From the NCBI GenBank assembly GCA_033851955.1, contig JAWSVK010000009.1, positions 186,001-250,000 on the forward strand: 64,000 nt of DNA. Reading direction: 5' to 3'. Within the stretch, counting starts at the first letter, position 1; each line of letters opens with the position of its first letter. Made by a program: the position numbers and the translations under genes. Below, piece after piece: positions 7,802 through 16,533 of the stretch. The DNA comes from Profundibacter sp033851955 (GTDB taxonomy: Bacteria; Pseudomonadota; Alphaproteobacteria; Rhodobacterales; Rhodobacteraceae). Under the pieces are notes generated by a model. That model did not search any database, was not told where the DNA came from, and saw nothing but the letters and a program-made list of their open reading frames with translations.

Positions 7802-9694
7802 TCAGCCTTTGTCATGGAAGAAGTCATAGAGCGTTTCTGCCAATGTGTTGGAAATGCCATCAACCTTCTTCAAATCCTCTAATCCGGCGCGGCTGACGGC
7901 CTTTGCACTGCCGAAATACGCCAATAGGGCGCGTTTTCGAGCCGCCCCGACCCCGGGCACCCCATCCAAGGGCGTCGCACCCATTGCTTTGGCCCGTTTG
8001 GCACGGTGGGTGCCGATGGCAAAACGGTGAACCTCGTCGCGCATCCGTTGGACGAAATACAGCACTGGGTCGTTGTGTCGCAACGCGAACGGGCGTTTGC
8101 CACGTCGGTGGAATTCCTCTTTGCCCGCGTCCCGATCTTCGCCCTTGGCCACACCAATCATCGCAATATCTTCAACGCCATACTCGCGCATGATCTCGGC
8201 CACAGCACTGACTTGCCCTGCACCGCCATCGATCAACAACAGGTCCGGCCAGTTCTCAGTTTTGCGTTCAGGGTCTTCTTTAAGCAGCCGTTTGAAGCGC
8301 CGCCCTAAGACCTCTTTCATCATGCCAAAATCATCGCCCGGCACCAGATCTTCGCCCTTGATGTTGAACTTACGATACTGGCTCTTCAGATACCCTTCGG
8401 GCCCCGCCACCACCATTGCACCCACCGCGTGGGCACCCGAAATATGCGAGTTGTCGTAGACCTCAATGCGTTTGGGTGGCCCCTCCAGATCAAAGGCCTC
8501 GGCCAGTCCTTTTAGCAGTTTGGTTTGGGTCGCTGTTTCGGCCATCCGGCGGGCCAGACTTTCGCGGGCATTACGGGAAGCCCCCTCAACCAGCTCGGCC
8601 TTTTCACCGCGCAAAGGCACCAAGATTTGCACCTTGCGATCCGCCTTTTGGCTCAAGGCCTCTTGCATCAAATCGTCGTTCTCGATCGGGTTTGAAAGCA
8701 GCACCAAACGCGGGGGCAGTTTGTTGTCGTAAAACTGCCCAACGAAGGCTTCCAATACCTCGGCCTCATCCGCGCCAGCGCCTGTCCGCGGATAAAAATC
8801 CTTGTTGCCCCAGTTTTGGTTGGCGCGGATGAAAAACACCTGAACGCAGGCCTGCCCACCGTCCATGTGCAAGGCGATCACGTCGGCCTCGGCGACGCCT
8901 TGCGGGTTGATGCCCTGGACCTGTTGCACTTGGGTCAGCGCCTTGATCCGGTCGCGCAACGAGGCCGCGCGTTCAAACTCCATCTCGTCACTGGCCACCT
9001 GCATTTGCGCGGCCAACTCGGCCTGTACTTTGGTAGATTTGCCAGACAGGAACAGTTCGGCATCATGTACCAAAGTGGCGTAGTCTTCCTTGTTGATGTG
9101 GTCCACACAGGGGCCGGAGCAGCGCTTGATTTGATAGAGCAAACACGCACGGGTTCGGCTGGAAAAAACTGAATCTGAACAGTTGCGCAACAAGAATACT
9201 TTTTGCAATTGGTTCAACACACGGTTCACTGCCCCGCCGCTGGCGAAGGGTCCGAAATAACTGCCCGCTTCGCCCTTGCGGCCACGGTGTTTTTTGACTT
9301 GGGCAAAGGGGTGGGTTTTGGCCAACAAAATGCTGGGAAAGGATTTATCGTCACGCAGCAGCACATTGTAATGCGGTTTGAGTTGCTTGATGAGGTTTTG
9401 CTCTAACAGCAGGGCTTCGGTCTCGGTTTTTGTCGTCAAAAACATCATCGAGGCGGTCTGGTGGATCATCCGCTGAATACGGATCGTATGGCCGCGCGGG
9501 TTGGCGTAATTCGACACCCGTTTTTTCAGATGCCGTGCTTTGCCGACATATAAAACCCGACCATCTGCCCCCAACATCCTGTATACGCCCGGACTGCCGT
9601 CCAGTGTTTTCAGATAACCGCGCACCCGTTCGTGTCCCGTCACAGGGGCAATGTCAGGGATACCTTTCTTGTTGTTGCTCTGCTCGTCGCTCAT
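7802..9694 (-). CDS. uvrC: Excinuclease ABC subunit C
   Basis: Nuclease of nucleotide excision repair that cuts on both sides of the lesion with UvrAB. The 630 residues show a GIY-YIG domain near the N terminus (GVYRMLG, VLYVGKARHLKKRV), a UVR motif (EMEFERAASLRDRI), an RNase H-like C-terminal nuclease core (RIEVYDNSHISGA, LLIDGGAGQVSA) and a terminal helix-hairpin-helix (LDGVPGVGAARKRALL). The start was placed at MSDEQSNNKK; the frame stays open 38 codons further upstream but that part does not look like UvrC. It heads the operon uvrC-pgsA-moaD-moaE. Confidence 0.95.
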   Translation of the reverse strand: MSDEQSNNKKGIPDIAPVTGHERVRGYLKTLDGSPGVYRMLGADGRVLYVGKARHLKKRVSNYANPRGHTIRIQRMIHQTASMMFLTTKTETEALLLEQNLIKQLKPHYNVLLRDDKSFPSILLAKTHPFAQVKKHRGRKGEAGSYFGPFASGGAVNRVLNQLQKVFLLRNCSDSVFSSRTRACLLYQIKRCSGPCVDHINKEDYATLVHDAELFLSGKSTKVQAELAAQMQVASDEMEFERAASLRDRIKALTQVQQVQGINPQGVAEADVIALHMDGGQACVQVFFIRANQNWGNKDFYPRTGAGADEAEVLEAFVGQFYDNKLPPRLVLLSNPIENDDLMQEALSQKADRKVQILVPLRGEKAELVEGASRNARESLARRMAETATQTKLLKGLAEAFDLEGPPKRIEVYDNSHISGAHAVGAMVVAGPEGYLKSQYRKFNIKGEDLVPGDDFGMMKEVLGRRFKRLLKEDPERKTENWPDLLLIDGGAGQVSAVAEIMREYGVEDIAMIGVAKGEDRDAGKEEFHRRGKRPFALRHNDPVLYFVQRMRDEVHRFAIGTHRAKRAKAMGATPLDGVPGVGAARKRALLAYFGSAKAVSRAGLEDLKKVDGISNTLAETLYDFFHDKG

Positions 9695-10003
9695 TTGGCG
9701 CCCCGATATGATTCCCTGCTTTGCTGCAACCTTATCTCTTTCGTCGCAATAGAAAACATCTCCACTGTATCTGTGGATAAACCTGTATGTAAGTTCGCCA
9801 GACCCCAAAATTTCTGTTTGTTTCTGGCATTTTCGCTGAAATGCCTATTTTTTAGGCGACAGCGTAACACGTTGATTTCAAAAGAACTAATTATTTCCCC
9901 TTACCAAAGTATTGAAATCGTTAACAGAATCGTAACGGGTTTGTCACAGATATTTCAAAAGTGCACAAGTTTTCTGAGATAGACCTGCAACGCCCACGTT
10001 TTC
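9695..10003. other. Intergenic stretch upstream of uvrC
   Basis: About 309 bases, AT-richer than the flanks. No open frame longer than about 14 codons with a plausible start was found on the strand I checked. It must hold the uvrC promoter on the minus strand and the 3' region of the SDR gene. It also holds a hairpin with a T-run on the plus strand (separate entry). Confidence 0.6.
9826..9853 (+). terminator. Terminator-like hairpin with no obvious gene upstream
   Basis: GGCATTT (9826-9832) pairs with AAATGCC (9839-9845) around a 6-base loop and is followed by TATTTTTT. It would end a plus-strand transcript, but the genes on both sides are on the minus strand. See findings. Confidence 0.45.
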
Positions 10004-10786
10004 CTACTCAACTCCAAGTATATCGGGGGTCTGCCAGCCTAGGTTTTGGCCGCCATCGACGCAGAGTAATTGTCCCGTAACGGCCGTAGCATCCAGAAAG
10101 TATCCTAATGCAGCGGTGATATCATTGGCATTTGCACCCCGGCCTAAGGGTACGTTTTTACGTTGATTGTCAAAGTGCTGTTGTGACTGTCGAATGCCGC
10201 GTACCGTCGGGCCTGGCCCAATGGCATTGACCCTAATGTCGGGGGCCAGTGATTGGGCAGCCGTCTGGGTGAGCGCCCATAACCCCATCTTAGCGAGCGT
10301 ATAAGTCATGAATTCCGGTGTCAGTTTGCGCACCCGTTGGTCCAGCATATTGATTATCAAGGCTTGCGAAATGGGCTCGCCATTTGCATCCGGCGTGGTT
10401 TTCGGCGCTTGGGCGGCAAAGGCTTGGGTCAATACGAATGGAGCACGCAGGTTTGAGCCCATGTGCCGGTCCCAGCTTTTACGTGTCGCGGTTTCAAGCG
10501 TGTCATGCTCAAAGATCGAGGCGTTGTTGATCAGGCAATTCAGTGGCCCGCCCAGCCCGTCCACGGCGCGTCCGATCAAGGCTTGGACTTCGTTCTCATT
10601 CAGCAGATCGGCTTGCAGGGCGATAGAGTGTTGGCCCAAGGCTTCGATCTCTGCAACCAGAGTGTTTGCTTCTCTCTCGGAACTGGCAAAATGCACGGCC
10701 ACATCATAGCCACGGTTGGCCAAATACATCGCCATCGCACGCCCCAACCGGATGCCTGCCCCCGTGACCAATGCGCGTTTTACCAT
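10004..10786 (-). CDS. Short-chain dehydrogenase, pteridine reductase/FolM-like
   Basis: NADPH-dependent SDR of about 260 residues. Counting from the upstream ATG at 10792, the cofactor loop is TGAGIRLGRA (10-19), which fits the TGxxxRxG form of pteridine reductases. NNAS follows at 89-92. The usual catalytic Ser is replaced: the strand reads INMLD with Asp151, followed by Tyr164 and Lys168. Asp at this position is seen in PTR1 and FolM. It therefore more likely reduces a pterin or dihydrofolate-type substrate than an acyl chain. The ATG at 10786 was preferred for spacing from an AGG. It lies four bases downstream of the antiporter gene. Confidence 0.8.
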   Translation of the reverse strand: MVKRALVTGAGIRLGRAMAMYLANRGYDVAVHFASSEREANTLVAEIEALGQHSIALQADLLNENEVQALIGRAVDGLGGPLNCLINNASIFEHDTLETATRKSWDRHMGSNLRAPFVLTQAFAAQAPKTTPDANGEPISQALIINMLDQRVRKLTPEFMTYTLAKMGLWALTQTAAQSLAPDIRVNAIGPGPTVRGIRQSQQHFDNQRKNVPLGRGANANDITAALGYFLDATAVTGQLLCVDGGQNLGWQTPDILGVE

Positions 10787-10795
10787 GCCCATGAC

Positions 10796-11749
10796 CTATA
10801 CCAAAATAATGATCACATAGGCCGCGTAAAGCGCCGACAAAAAGATGCCCCAGCCTTTGGTGATGTTTTGTTTGAAAAAGACAAATGGGATCAACAGCGC
10901 TGACGCGCCCAACATCACCCAGATGTCAAACGCAAGAATGCCATTCGCGACCGGAATATCGCCGACAAAGCTGGCGATGCCGATGATGGCCAGCAGGTTG
11001 AACATGTTCGAGCCAATCACATTGCCAAGCGCCACATCTGCCTGATTGCGCACCGCCGCCATCGCGGTTGTGGCCAGTTCAGGCAGCGACGTGCCCACGG
11101 CCACCAATGTCAGGCCAATCACGGTTTCGCTGACGCCATATTGGGTGGCGATGCTCACCGCGCCTTCGACCAACAAGCTTGCCCCAAGCGGCAGGCCAAT
11201 CAAGCCCAACACCATGAAAATACCGATCTGCCACCACGGCATATTTAGATCGGCACCTTCAACTTGCTCGAGGTCATTGGCCTCATTGGCTTTGCATTCT
11301 TTGCGATGGGCGCGGGCCTCGATAAAGGCGTCTGACAGCACGAACCCTAGAGCGGCCAGCAGGATTAACCCATGCACCCAAGTGATCGGCCCAAGGAAGC
11401 ACATGGCTGTAAATAAGATCGAAGCAAAGATCATAAACAGATAGTTTTTGCGGGTGTCACATTCAGAGGTGTGAAAGGTGGCGATCAATGCAGGGACGCC
11501 CAAAACCAGCAGTACATTCGCGGTGTTAGAGCCCACAACATTGCCCAGCGCCAATCCAGGCGCGCCATCCAAAATCGCCTCAACGGCAATAAGCAGCTCA
11601 GGAGCCGAAGTGCCAAAGGCCACAATCGTCAGGCTGACGATCAGCGCAGGCACACCCAGCCGCAAGCTGAGGTTCACAGCACCCTTGACCAGCGCATCGC
11701 CAGCCAACAGCAAAATGACCAACCCTAGGCCTGCATATACCCAATCCAT
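10796..11749 (-). CDS. Calcium/sodium antiporter (CaCA family, YrbG-like)
   Basis: Inner-membrane cation exchanger of 317 residues with about ten helices. Both alpha repeats are present: VAFGTSAPELLIA (about 43-55) and VAVGTSLPELATT in the second half, each followed by a GNVVGSN/GNVIGSN motif. A charged cytoplasmic loop (about 145-165) separates the halves. It is transcribed with the 56-residue protein upstream (3 bases apart) and the SDR downstream. Confidence 0.93.
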   Translation of the reverse strand: MDWVYAGLGLVILLLAGDALVKGAVNLSLRLGVPALIVSLTIVAFGTSAPELLIAVEAILDGAPGLALGNVVGSNTANVLLVLGVPALIATFHTSECDTRKNYLFMIFASILFTAMCFLGPITWVHGLILLAALGFVLSDAFIEARAHRKECKANEANDLEQVEGADLNMPWWQIGIFMVLGLIGLPLGASLLVEGAVSIATQYGVSETVIGLTLVAVGTSLPELATTAMAAVRNQADVALGNVIGSNMFNLLAIIGIASFVGDIPVANGILAFDIWVMLGASALLIPFVFFKQNITKGWGIFLSALYAAYVIIILV

Positions 11750-11752
11750 CCG

Positions 11753-11923
11753 TTAACCTTTTTTAATGTGGTCGCAACCACAGGGCCCACGCCCAATGCG
11801 ATAGCGCCCGCAACCCGGGCATTTTTTGGATTCTAGATGTTTTTGACCCGGAAACCGGAGCCTGCCAAACATTGCGAGCACCATCATACCGATCAAAAAT
11901 AGACTGACGATTTTGATGATCAT
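11753..11923 (-). CDS. 56-residue membrane-anchored zinc-ribbon-like protein
   Basis: An open frame of 56 codons beginning MIIKIVSLFLIGMMVLAMFG, so residues 2-20 form one transmembrane helix. The tail carries CPGC (residues 35-38) and CGC (48-50) around RYRIGRGP, a spacing that could bind zinc. Its ATG directly abuts the stop of the S49 peptidase gene (TAGATG), and it ends three bases before the antiporter ATG, filling the gap exactly, which argues for a real gene. Basic residues are dense in the tail. Function unknown. Confidence 0.8.
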   Translation of the reverse strand: MIIKIVSLFLIGMMVLAMFGRLRFPGQKHLESKKCPGCGRYRIGRGPCGCDHIKKG

Positions 11924-12721
11924 CTAAAGGCCGAAGCGTGCAAAATGAGCGCGCTCCTCTATGCCGTCTAGTGCATCGGTGACGGCGCGTGCGCCAAAGC
12001 GTTGCAGAAAAGAGCGCTTAACGCCGTAGCGGGCAAACCGAACTTTGTCGCCGTAGCGCTCTTTCATGGTCGGGACCAAATGGCCGATACCATCGATCAA
12101 GCCAACATTCTGCGCGGCTTTGCCAACCCAGATTTCGCCGGTGAACAGATCTTTGTCGGCGGGCAATTTGTCTGCACGCCGCGCCGTGACCCATGCTTTG
12201 AAATTCTCGTGGATATGCTCGAGCATCGTTTTCAACCGTTTTATATCGGCTGGTTTTTCGGGCTGGAACGGGTCCATCATCGACTTGGATTTGCCTGCCG
12301 TATGGACACGCCGTTCAACCCCGTGACGATTGATCAATTCGTTGAATCCAAAGCCCATCGAAATCACCCCGATGGAGCCAACAATCGAGCTTTCGTCCGC
12401 AATGATTTCATCCGCTGCAGAGGCCAGCCAATAGCCACCCGATGCTGCCACATCCTCGACAAAGGCCACAACAGGAATGTCTTTTTCTTCGGCCAGCCGC
12501 CGAATGCGCGCGCCAATCAAAGATGACTGCACGGGCGAGCCACCGGGTGAATTGATCACCAGTGCGACGGCAGATGGTTTGCCGCGCTTAAAGGCCTTTT
12601 CAATCACGGGGCCTAATATCTGGTCGTTCAACGCGCCGCGCCCACCCGCTGCTATCACGCCGGATAGACGGATAACCGCGACCAAGGGGTCGGATTTTAT
12701 AAATGGGATAAAGCGCTTCAT
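11924..12721 (-). CDS. S49-family serine peptidase (short SppA/SohB type)
   Basis: Membrane-associated Ser-Lys protease that may degrade signal peptides or membrane protein remnants. Numbered from MKRFIPFIKS, the nucleophile is Ser94 in VAASGGYW and the base is Lys146 in GKSKSMMDPF. VINSPGGSP (about 56-64) is the oxyanion glycine loop. The 265-residue length fits the short single-domain form. Upstream in-frame ATGs at 12727, 12745 and 12757 exist and none has a clear ribosome site, so the start is uncertain. It is first in a run with the 56-residue protein, the antiporter and the SDR. Confidence 0.9.
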   Translation of the reverse strand: MKRFIPFIKSDPLVAVIRLSGVIAAGGRGALNDQILGPVIEKAFKRGKPSAVALVINSPGGSPVQSSLIGARIRRLAEEKDIPVVAFVEDVAASGGYWLASAADEIIADESSIVGSIGVISMGFGFNELINRHGVERRVHTAGKSKSMMDPFQPEKPADIKRLKTMLEHIHENFKAWVTARRADKLPADKDLFTGEIWVGKAAQNVGLIDGIGHLVPTMKERYGDKVRFARYGVKRSFLQRFGARAVTDALDGIEERAHFARFGL

Positions 12722-12938
12722 AGACATGGATGTAGAGTGCCGCATGGAGGCATACAAGGTGGTTCACGAAATCGCGTAGATGTGTTGCGCATTTAATAAA
12801 CCTGTGCAGCCCTGATCGCCCGCTATGGCGTTGCATATTTGGGGGCGTAGCTTATGGCCATTTACATAGCATCTGTTGCCCATCGAGATGTCTTGGGAAC
12901 CACTTTGCAACATTTCGCTGCCAACTTGCGGCTACAAA

Positions 12939-12966
12939 AAAGGCGCACTGAGAAATGTGCGCCTTT
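12939..12966 (-). terminator. Rho-independent terminator of the desaturase gene
   Basis: Ten-base stem AAAGGCGCAC (12939-12948) and GTGCGCCTTT (12957-12966) with an 8-base loop. On the minus strand it runs into a T tract (the A run at 12936-12941), 30 bases past the desaturase stop. Confidence 0.85.
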
Positions 12967-12996
12967 AAAATTTTAAACAGATCGGTTGCCTGCATC

Positions 12997-14034
12997 CTAT
13001 CCGTAAATTTCTTTCATGCGCCGGTAAGACACCAGTTCACGGCGTTTTTCGTCCCACAATTGCAGCTTAACGCAAGATAGGCTTTCTCGGATTGTCAGGC
13101 GTTGGGCGTCTTTCAGAACTGGAAAATCGCGCAACACTTCTTTGAGCCGATAAAACGGGATGCGTGCGTAAATGTGATGCACGTGGTGAATGCCGATGTT
13201 GCCCGTCAGCCATTGCAGCGGTTCTGGCAAAACATAATGCGATGAGCCATGCAGGGCAGCGGTGTGCAGATCCCAACCCTCATCGCGATCCCAATAAGTC
13301 GCCTCGAACTGATGTTGCACATAGAACAGCCAAACCCCGATGGTGGCGCCCATAATTGTACTGGGCAAAAAGATCAGCAACAAGGGCATCCAGCCGCCCA
13401 AATAGACGATGATCGATAGCAATGCCAAAATTGCAGCATTGGTGCCAAGCGCGCTAATCCAATACTTCGCACCAGCCTTCATCATGCCCATGGGCAGACG
13501 GTTGGTCAGCAAGAAAATATAAGAAGGTCCAATCAGGAACAAAATAAGCGGATTACGATAGAAGCGGTATTTGAACCGTCTGATACGTGAAAGAGCCTGA
13601 TATTCCTCGACAGTGATTGTATCTATGTCGCCCAGCTCGCGCCGATCCAGATTGCCGGACGTCGAGTGATGAATACCATGCGCCCGTTTCCAGACATCAT
13701 AAGGCGTGACGGTGAAAACGCCCAACACACGGCCAACCCAGTCACCCGATGTGCGATTCTTGAAATACGAAGAATGACCGCAATCATGTTGAATGATAAA
13801 CAGTCGCACCACAAAAATGCCATTCACAAGGGCAATCGCAAAGGTCAACCAATAACTGATCGACATCGACCACCACGCCAATGCCCAAAGCGCGAGGAAT
13901 GGACCAGCCGTTGCGGCCAGTTCCAGCAGACTGCGAAACAATTTAGGATCGCGGTACTTGGCCAAATGACGAACCCATTCGCGGGTGTTTTCCGGCTCAA
14001 TCAAGCCGTCGGATGTTGTGGATTTGGTGTTCAT
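12997..14034 (-). CDS. Membrane fatty acid desaturase
   Basis: Di-iron membrane desaturase of 345 residues. The three histidine boxes are HDCGH (83-87), HGIHH (119-123) and HHVHH (283-287), with an extra HQFE at 241. Hydrophobic segments lie before box one and between boxes two and three. The spacing fits the acyl-lipid desaturase family, which adds a double bond to membrane fatty acids and is often cold-inducible; that regulation is not shown here. It is a single-gene unit, with its own terminator and an AT-rich leader containing TATACT- and TATAAA-like elements at 14060-14105. Confidence 0.92.
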   Translation of the reverse strand: MNTKSTTSDGLIEPENTREWVRHLAKYRDPKLFRSLLELAATAGPFLALWALAWWSMSISYWLTFAIALVNGIFVVRLFIIQHDCGHSSYFKNRTSGDWVGRVLGVFTVTPYDVWKRAHGIHHSTSGNLDRRELGDIDTITVEEYQALSRIRRFKYRFYRNPLILFLIGPSYIFLLTNRLPMGMMKAGAKYWISALGTNAAILALLSIIVYLGGWMPLLLIFLPSTIMGATIGVWLFYVQHQFEATYWDRDEGWDLHTAALHGSSHYVLPEPLQWLTGNIGIHHVHHIYARIPFYRLKEVLRDFPVLKDAQRLTIRESLSCVKLQLWDEKRRELVSYRRMKEIYG

Positions 14035-14128
14035 TAAGCCGCCTGTTGTTGCTCACTGGTTTTTTTATAATGGATAGACGTAATCACAGGATTAACAAGT
14101 ATAATATCGTCAGATAGGACAAGTTGCC

Positions 14129-14746
14129 TTAGGATGCGTTGCTTTTGCGCCCGATTTTCGGCTCGGTTCCGGCCTTGATGCGCGTCAGGTTGGCTGCGTG
14201 GCGGATGTAAATGAAAATGGTGAATATCGCGCCAAGGATCAACATTTCGGCATGTCCCAGCATTAGCATCCATAGTGGGCTTAGTGCGGCAGATACCAAA
14301 GCGGCTAGCGACGACATCCGCATCAGTGCGGCGACAACCAGCCATGTGGCGCAGGCCGCCATTCCCAGCGGCCAGTAAAGCGCCAGCAAAATACCCAAAA
14401 ATGTCGCCACACCCTTGCCACCACGAAACCGCAACCAGATCGGAAACAGATGCCCAAGAAAGGCTGCCAGCCCAGCGATTTGAGCAGCATCTTCGCCAGC
14501 CAGCGCCCGCGCAATCAGTACCGCAACGGCCCCTTTGCCTGCGTCAAAGATAAGGGTTGCCGCCGCCGCGCCTTTATTACCAGTGCGCAAAACATTGGTC
14601 GCGCCGATATTGCCCGATCCGATATCACGCAGATTGCCCAAGCCCATAACGCGCGCGACCACCATGCCAAACGGGATCGACCCCAGCAAGTATCCGGCAA
14701 GTGCGGCAAGCGCGAGAATTTGATATGTGCTGCTGATCTCTGGCAT
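14129..14746 (-). CDS. plsY: Glycerol-3-phosphate acyltransferase PlsY
   Basis: Polytopic membrane enzyme that moves an acyl group from acyl-phosphate to glycerol-3-phosphate, opening phospholipid synthesis. The 205 residues show the PlsY motifs GSIPFG (about 22-27), DIGSGNIGATNVLRTG (about 41-56) and FRGGKGVAT (about 107-115). It starts three bases after the dihydroorotase-like gene and is the last member of the pyrB-led operon. Confidence 0.95.
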   Translation of the reverse strand: MPEISSTYQILALAALAGYLLGSIPFGMVVARVMGLGNLRDIGSGNIGATNVLRTGNKGAAAATLIFDAGKGAVAVLIARALAGEDAAQIAGLAAFLGHLFPIWLRFRGGKGVATFLGILLALYWPLGMAACATWLVVAALMRMSSLAALVSAALSPLWMLMLGHAEMLILGAIFTIFIYIRHAANLTRIKAGTEPKIGRKSNAS

Positions 14747-14749
14747 GAT

Positions 14750-16015
14750 CTATCCTTTTTTGAAAACTTGATTGCCGTTGACGTAGGTCGCCAACACTTT
14801 GCCCTGCATTCGCTGCTCATCAAAGGGGGTATTTTTAGATTTTGATTGCAGCGCGAAACGGTCCATCACAAAAGGCGCGTCTGGGTCAAACAAAACCAGA
14901 TCGGCAGGCGCGCCTTTGGTCAAACGGCCCGTATCCAACCCCAGTCGTTTGGACGGGTTCAACGACAGAGCGCGCCACAGGGTCGGCAGATCCATATCGC
15001 CGGAATGATACAGACGCATGGCGGCGGGCAGCAGCGTTTCCAGCGCCACCGCGCCCGAGGCGGCCTCTTGATAGGGCAGGCGCTTGCTCTCTTCATCTTG
15101 CGGCGTGTGCATGGATGAAATGATGTCGATCAGCCCGCTGGCCACAGCCGCGACCAACGCCATTCGGTCGTCCTCATGGCGCAACGGCGGCTTAACCTTA
15201 AAGAAGGTGCGGTAATTGCCGACATCCAGTTCATTCAGCGTCAAATGATGGATCGAAGCACCTGCCGTGACGTCCAGCCCAGCCGCCTTGGCGCGTTCCA
15301 ATGCGGGCAGGGCGGTGGCGGATGACAAGTTGTCAGCGTGATACCGCGCGCCCGTCATTTCAACCAAGGCCAAGTCACGCTCCAGCCCCAACCGTTCGGC
15401 CATCGGCGACACGGCGGGCAACCCGCGCAACGACGCGAATTTGCCAGACGTCACAGCGGCCCCTTTGGACATTACCGGGTCTTGCGGATGGGAGATGACC
15501 AATGCGCCAAGGCTTTTGGCATAGGTCAGGCAGCGTGCGAACACTTTGGTATTTTCCACCACATGGTCGCAATCGGTAAAGGCGACGGCACCCGCATCGC
15601 TCAAAAACCCGATCTCGACCATCTCGCGGCCTTCGCGTTGTTTGGTAAGCGCCGCCATCGGCAACATGCGCACATTGGTGGTTTCGCGGGCACGGCGCGC
15701 GACGAACTCCAACACCTCGGGACTGTCGATGGCGGGGGTCGTGTCGGGACGTGTCACAACCGTGGTCACGCCACCAGCCGCCGCCGCCAAACCTGCGGTA
15801 CGATAGCTTTCTTTGTGTCGCTCACCCGGCTCGCAAACCTTGACGCCAATGTCGACAATGCCGGGTGCCAGACATTTGCCACCACAGTCAATCACATCGC
15901 CCTTTGGGTCTGTGTTGACGCCAGTGATAGCGCCGCCCTGAATGGTCAAACTGCCGAGCGCATCCGTGCCCGCTTCGGGATCAATCAGGCGGGCATTGGT
16001 GAAGGTGGTTGTCAT
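14750..16015 (-). CDS. Dihydroorotase-like protein lacking catalytic residues
   Basis: 421-residue amidohydrolase of the dihydroorotase family, sharing an operon with pyrB. The metal site DxHxH is replaced by DIGVK (His to Gly57 and His to Lys59 within PGIVDIGVKVCEPG). The catalytic Asp of the TDHAPH motif is replaced (SSMHTPQ, Met302). A further metal His seems to be Asn (YHADNLSSA). The scaffold motifs EPGERHKES, KVKPPLR and LETLLP remain. It is therefore probably a non-catalytic partner of aspartate carbamoyltransferase, like the PyrC-prime protein of Pseudomonas; an active PyrC should be elsewhere. It overlaps the PH-like gene before it by four bases. Confidence 0.88.
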   Translation of the reverse strand: MTTTFTNARLIDPEAGTDALGSLTIQGGAITGVNTDPKGDVIDCGGKCLAPGIVDIGVKVCEPGERHKESYRTAGLAAAAGGVTTVVTRPDTTPAIDSPEVLEFVARRARETTNVRMLPMAALTKQREGREMVEIGFLSDAGAVAFTDCDHVVENTKVFARCLTYAKSLGALVISHPQDPVMSKGAAVTSGKFASLRGLPAVSPMAERLGLERDLALVEMTGARYHADNLSSATALPALERAKAAGLDVTAGASIHHLTLNELDVGNYRTFFKVKPPLRHEDDRMALVAAVASGLIDIISSMHTPQDEESKRLPYQEAASGAVALETLLPAAMRLYHSGDMDLPTLWRALSLNPSKRLGLDTGRLTKGAPADLVLFDPDAPFVMDRFALQSKSKNTPFDEQRMQGKVLATYVNGNQVFKKG

Positions 16016-16533
16016 AAGGCCTCTTTCTGGATTTGGCGCAGCAGGCCATAGACTTTTTGACCCTCATTAATGTGCTCAAAGCCGATATTGGTTGTGTAAC
16101 TGCCATTCTTGCTGCGCTGAATCTCGTTGGCAAAGATGATGGTCGCCAATGCGCCGTCTTGCATTTCGATCACGGTGTCTTTGGTAATTGGGTAGGATTT
16201 TAACACCCGTTTGCCAAAGACCTGCGTGGCAATAAAGGCGCGTTGGTTGGTCAGGGTGTAATGGGTCGTGCGGCGTTGAAAGGCCTTCCAAAAATGCACC
16301 CCAATGGCATTGTAAAACCCGATGCCAAAAAACAGCAGACCAAACATCCAGAAAAATCCACCGGCCTGCGAGGCCATATTCATCCAAAAGATTGAAAACC
16401 CCATAAAGAACACGCCCATGGCAATGGACATGGGTTGGCTCATATCGATACGGATTGCGGTATCCGGTTGGCCTTGCCAGCGGATTTGTTCATCGGGGTC
16501 AAGGATGCCGTCCCAACTCGAAGGGGTGCTCAT
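16012..16533 (-). CDS. PH-domain-like membrane protein 1 (173 aa)
   Basis: Begins MSTPSSWDGILDPDEQIRW. Two hydrophobic helices lie at about residues 34-80. They are followed by a bacterial PH-like domain with the characteristic THYTLTNQRAFIAT motif (about 93-106) and KSYPITKDT. It is clearly a paralogue of the next gene upstream (shared RWQG, AGGFFWMFGL, YTLT, SYPI and LLRQIQKE/LLRDIQKE features). Starts and stops overlap neighbours by ATGA on both sides. Homologues are sometimes mislabelled as aspartate carbamoyltransferase because of the location. Function unknown. Confidence 0.85.
   Translation of the reverse strand: MSTPSSWDGILDPDEQIRWQGQPDTAIRIDMSQPMSIAMGVFFMGFSIFWMNMASQAGGFFWMFGLLFFGIGFYNAIGVHFWKAFQRRTTHYTLTNQRAFIATQVFGKRVLKSYPITKDTVIEMQDGALATIIFANEIQRSKNGSYTTNIGFEHINEGQKVYGLLRQIQKEAL

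Noticed and set aside
9695..9808. 38-codon N-terminal extension of uvrC
   Set aside because: UvrC homologues begin shortly before the GIY-YIG domain; the extension lacks conserved features.
12853..12975. A 40-codon plus-strand frame (MAIYIASVAHRDV...)
   Set aside because: It runs through the desaturase terminator hairpin, ends in an AT tract, and has no recognisable similarity.
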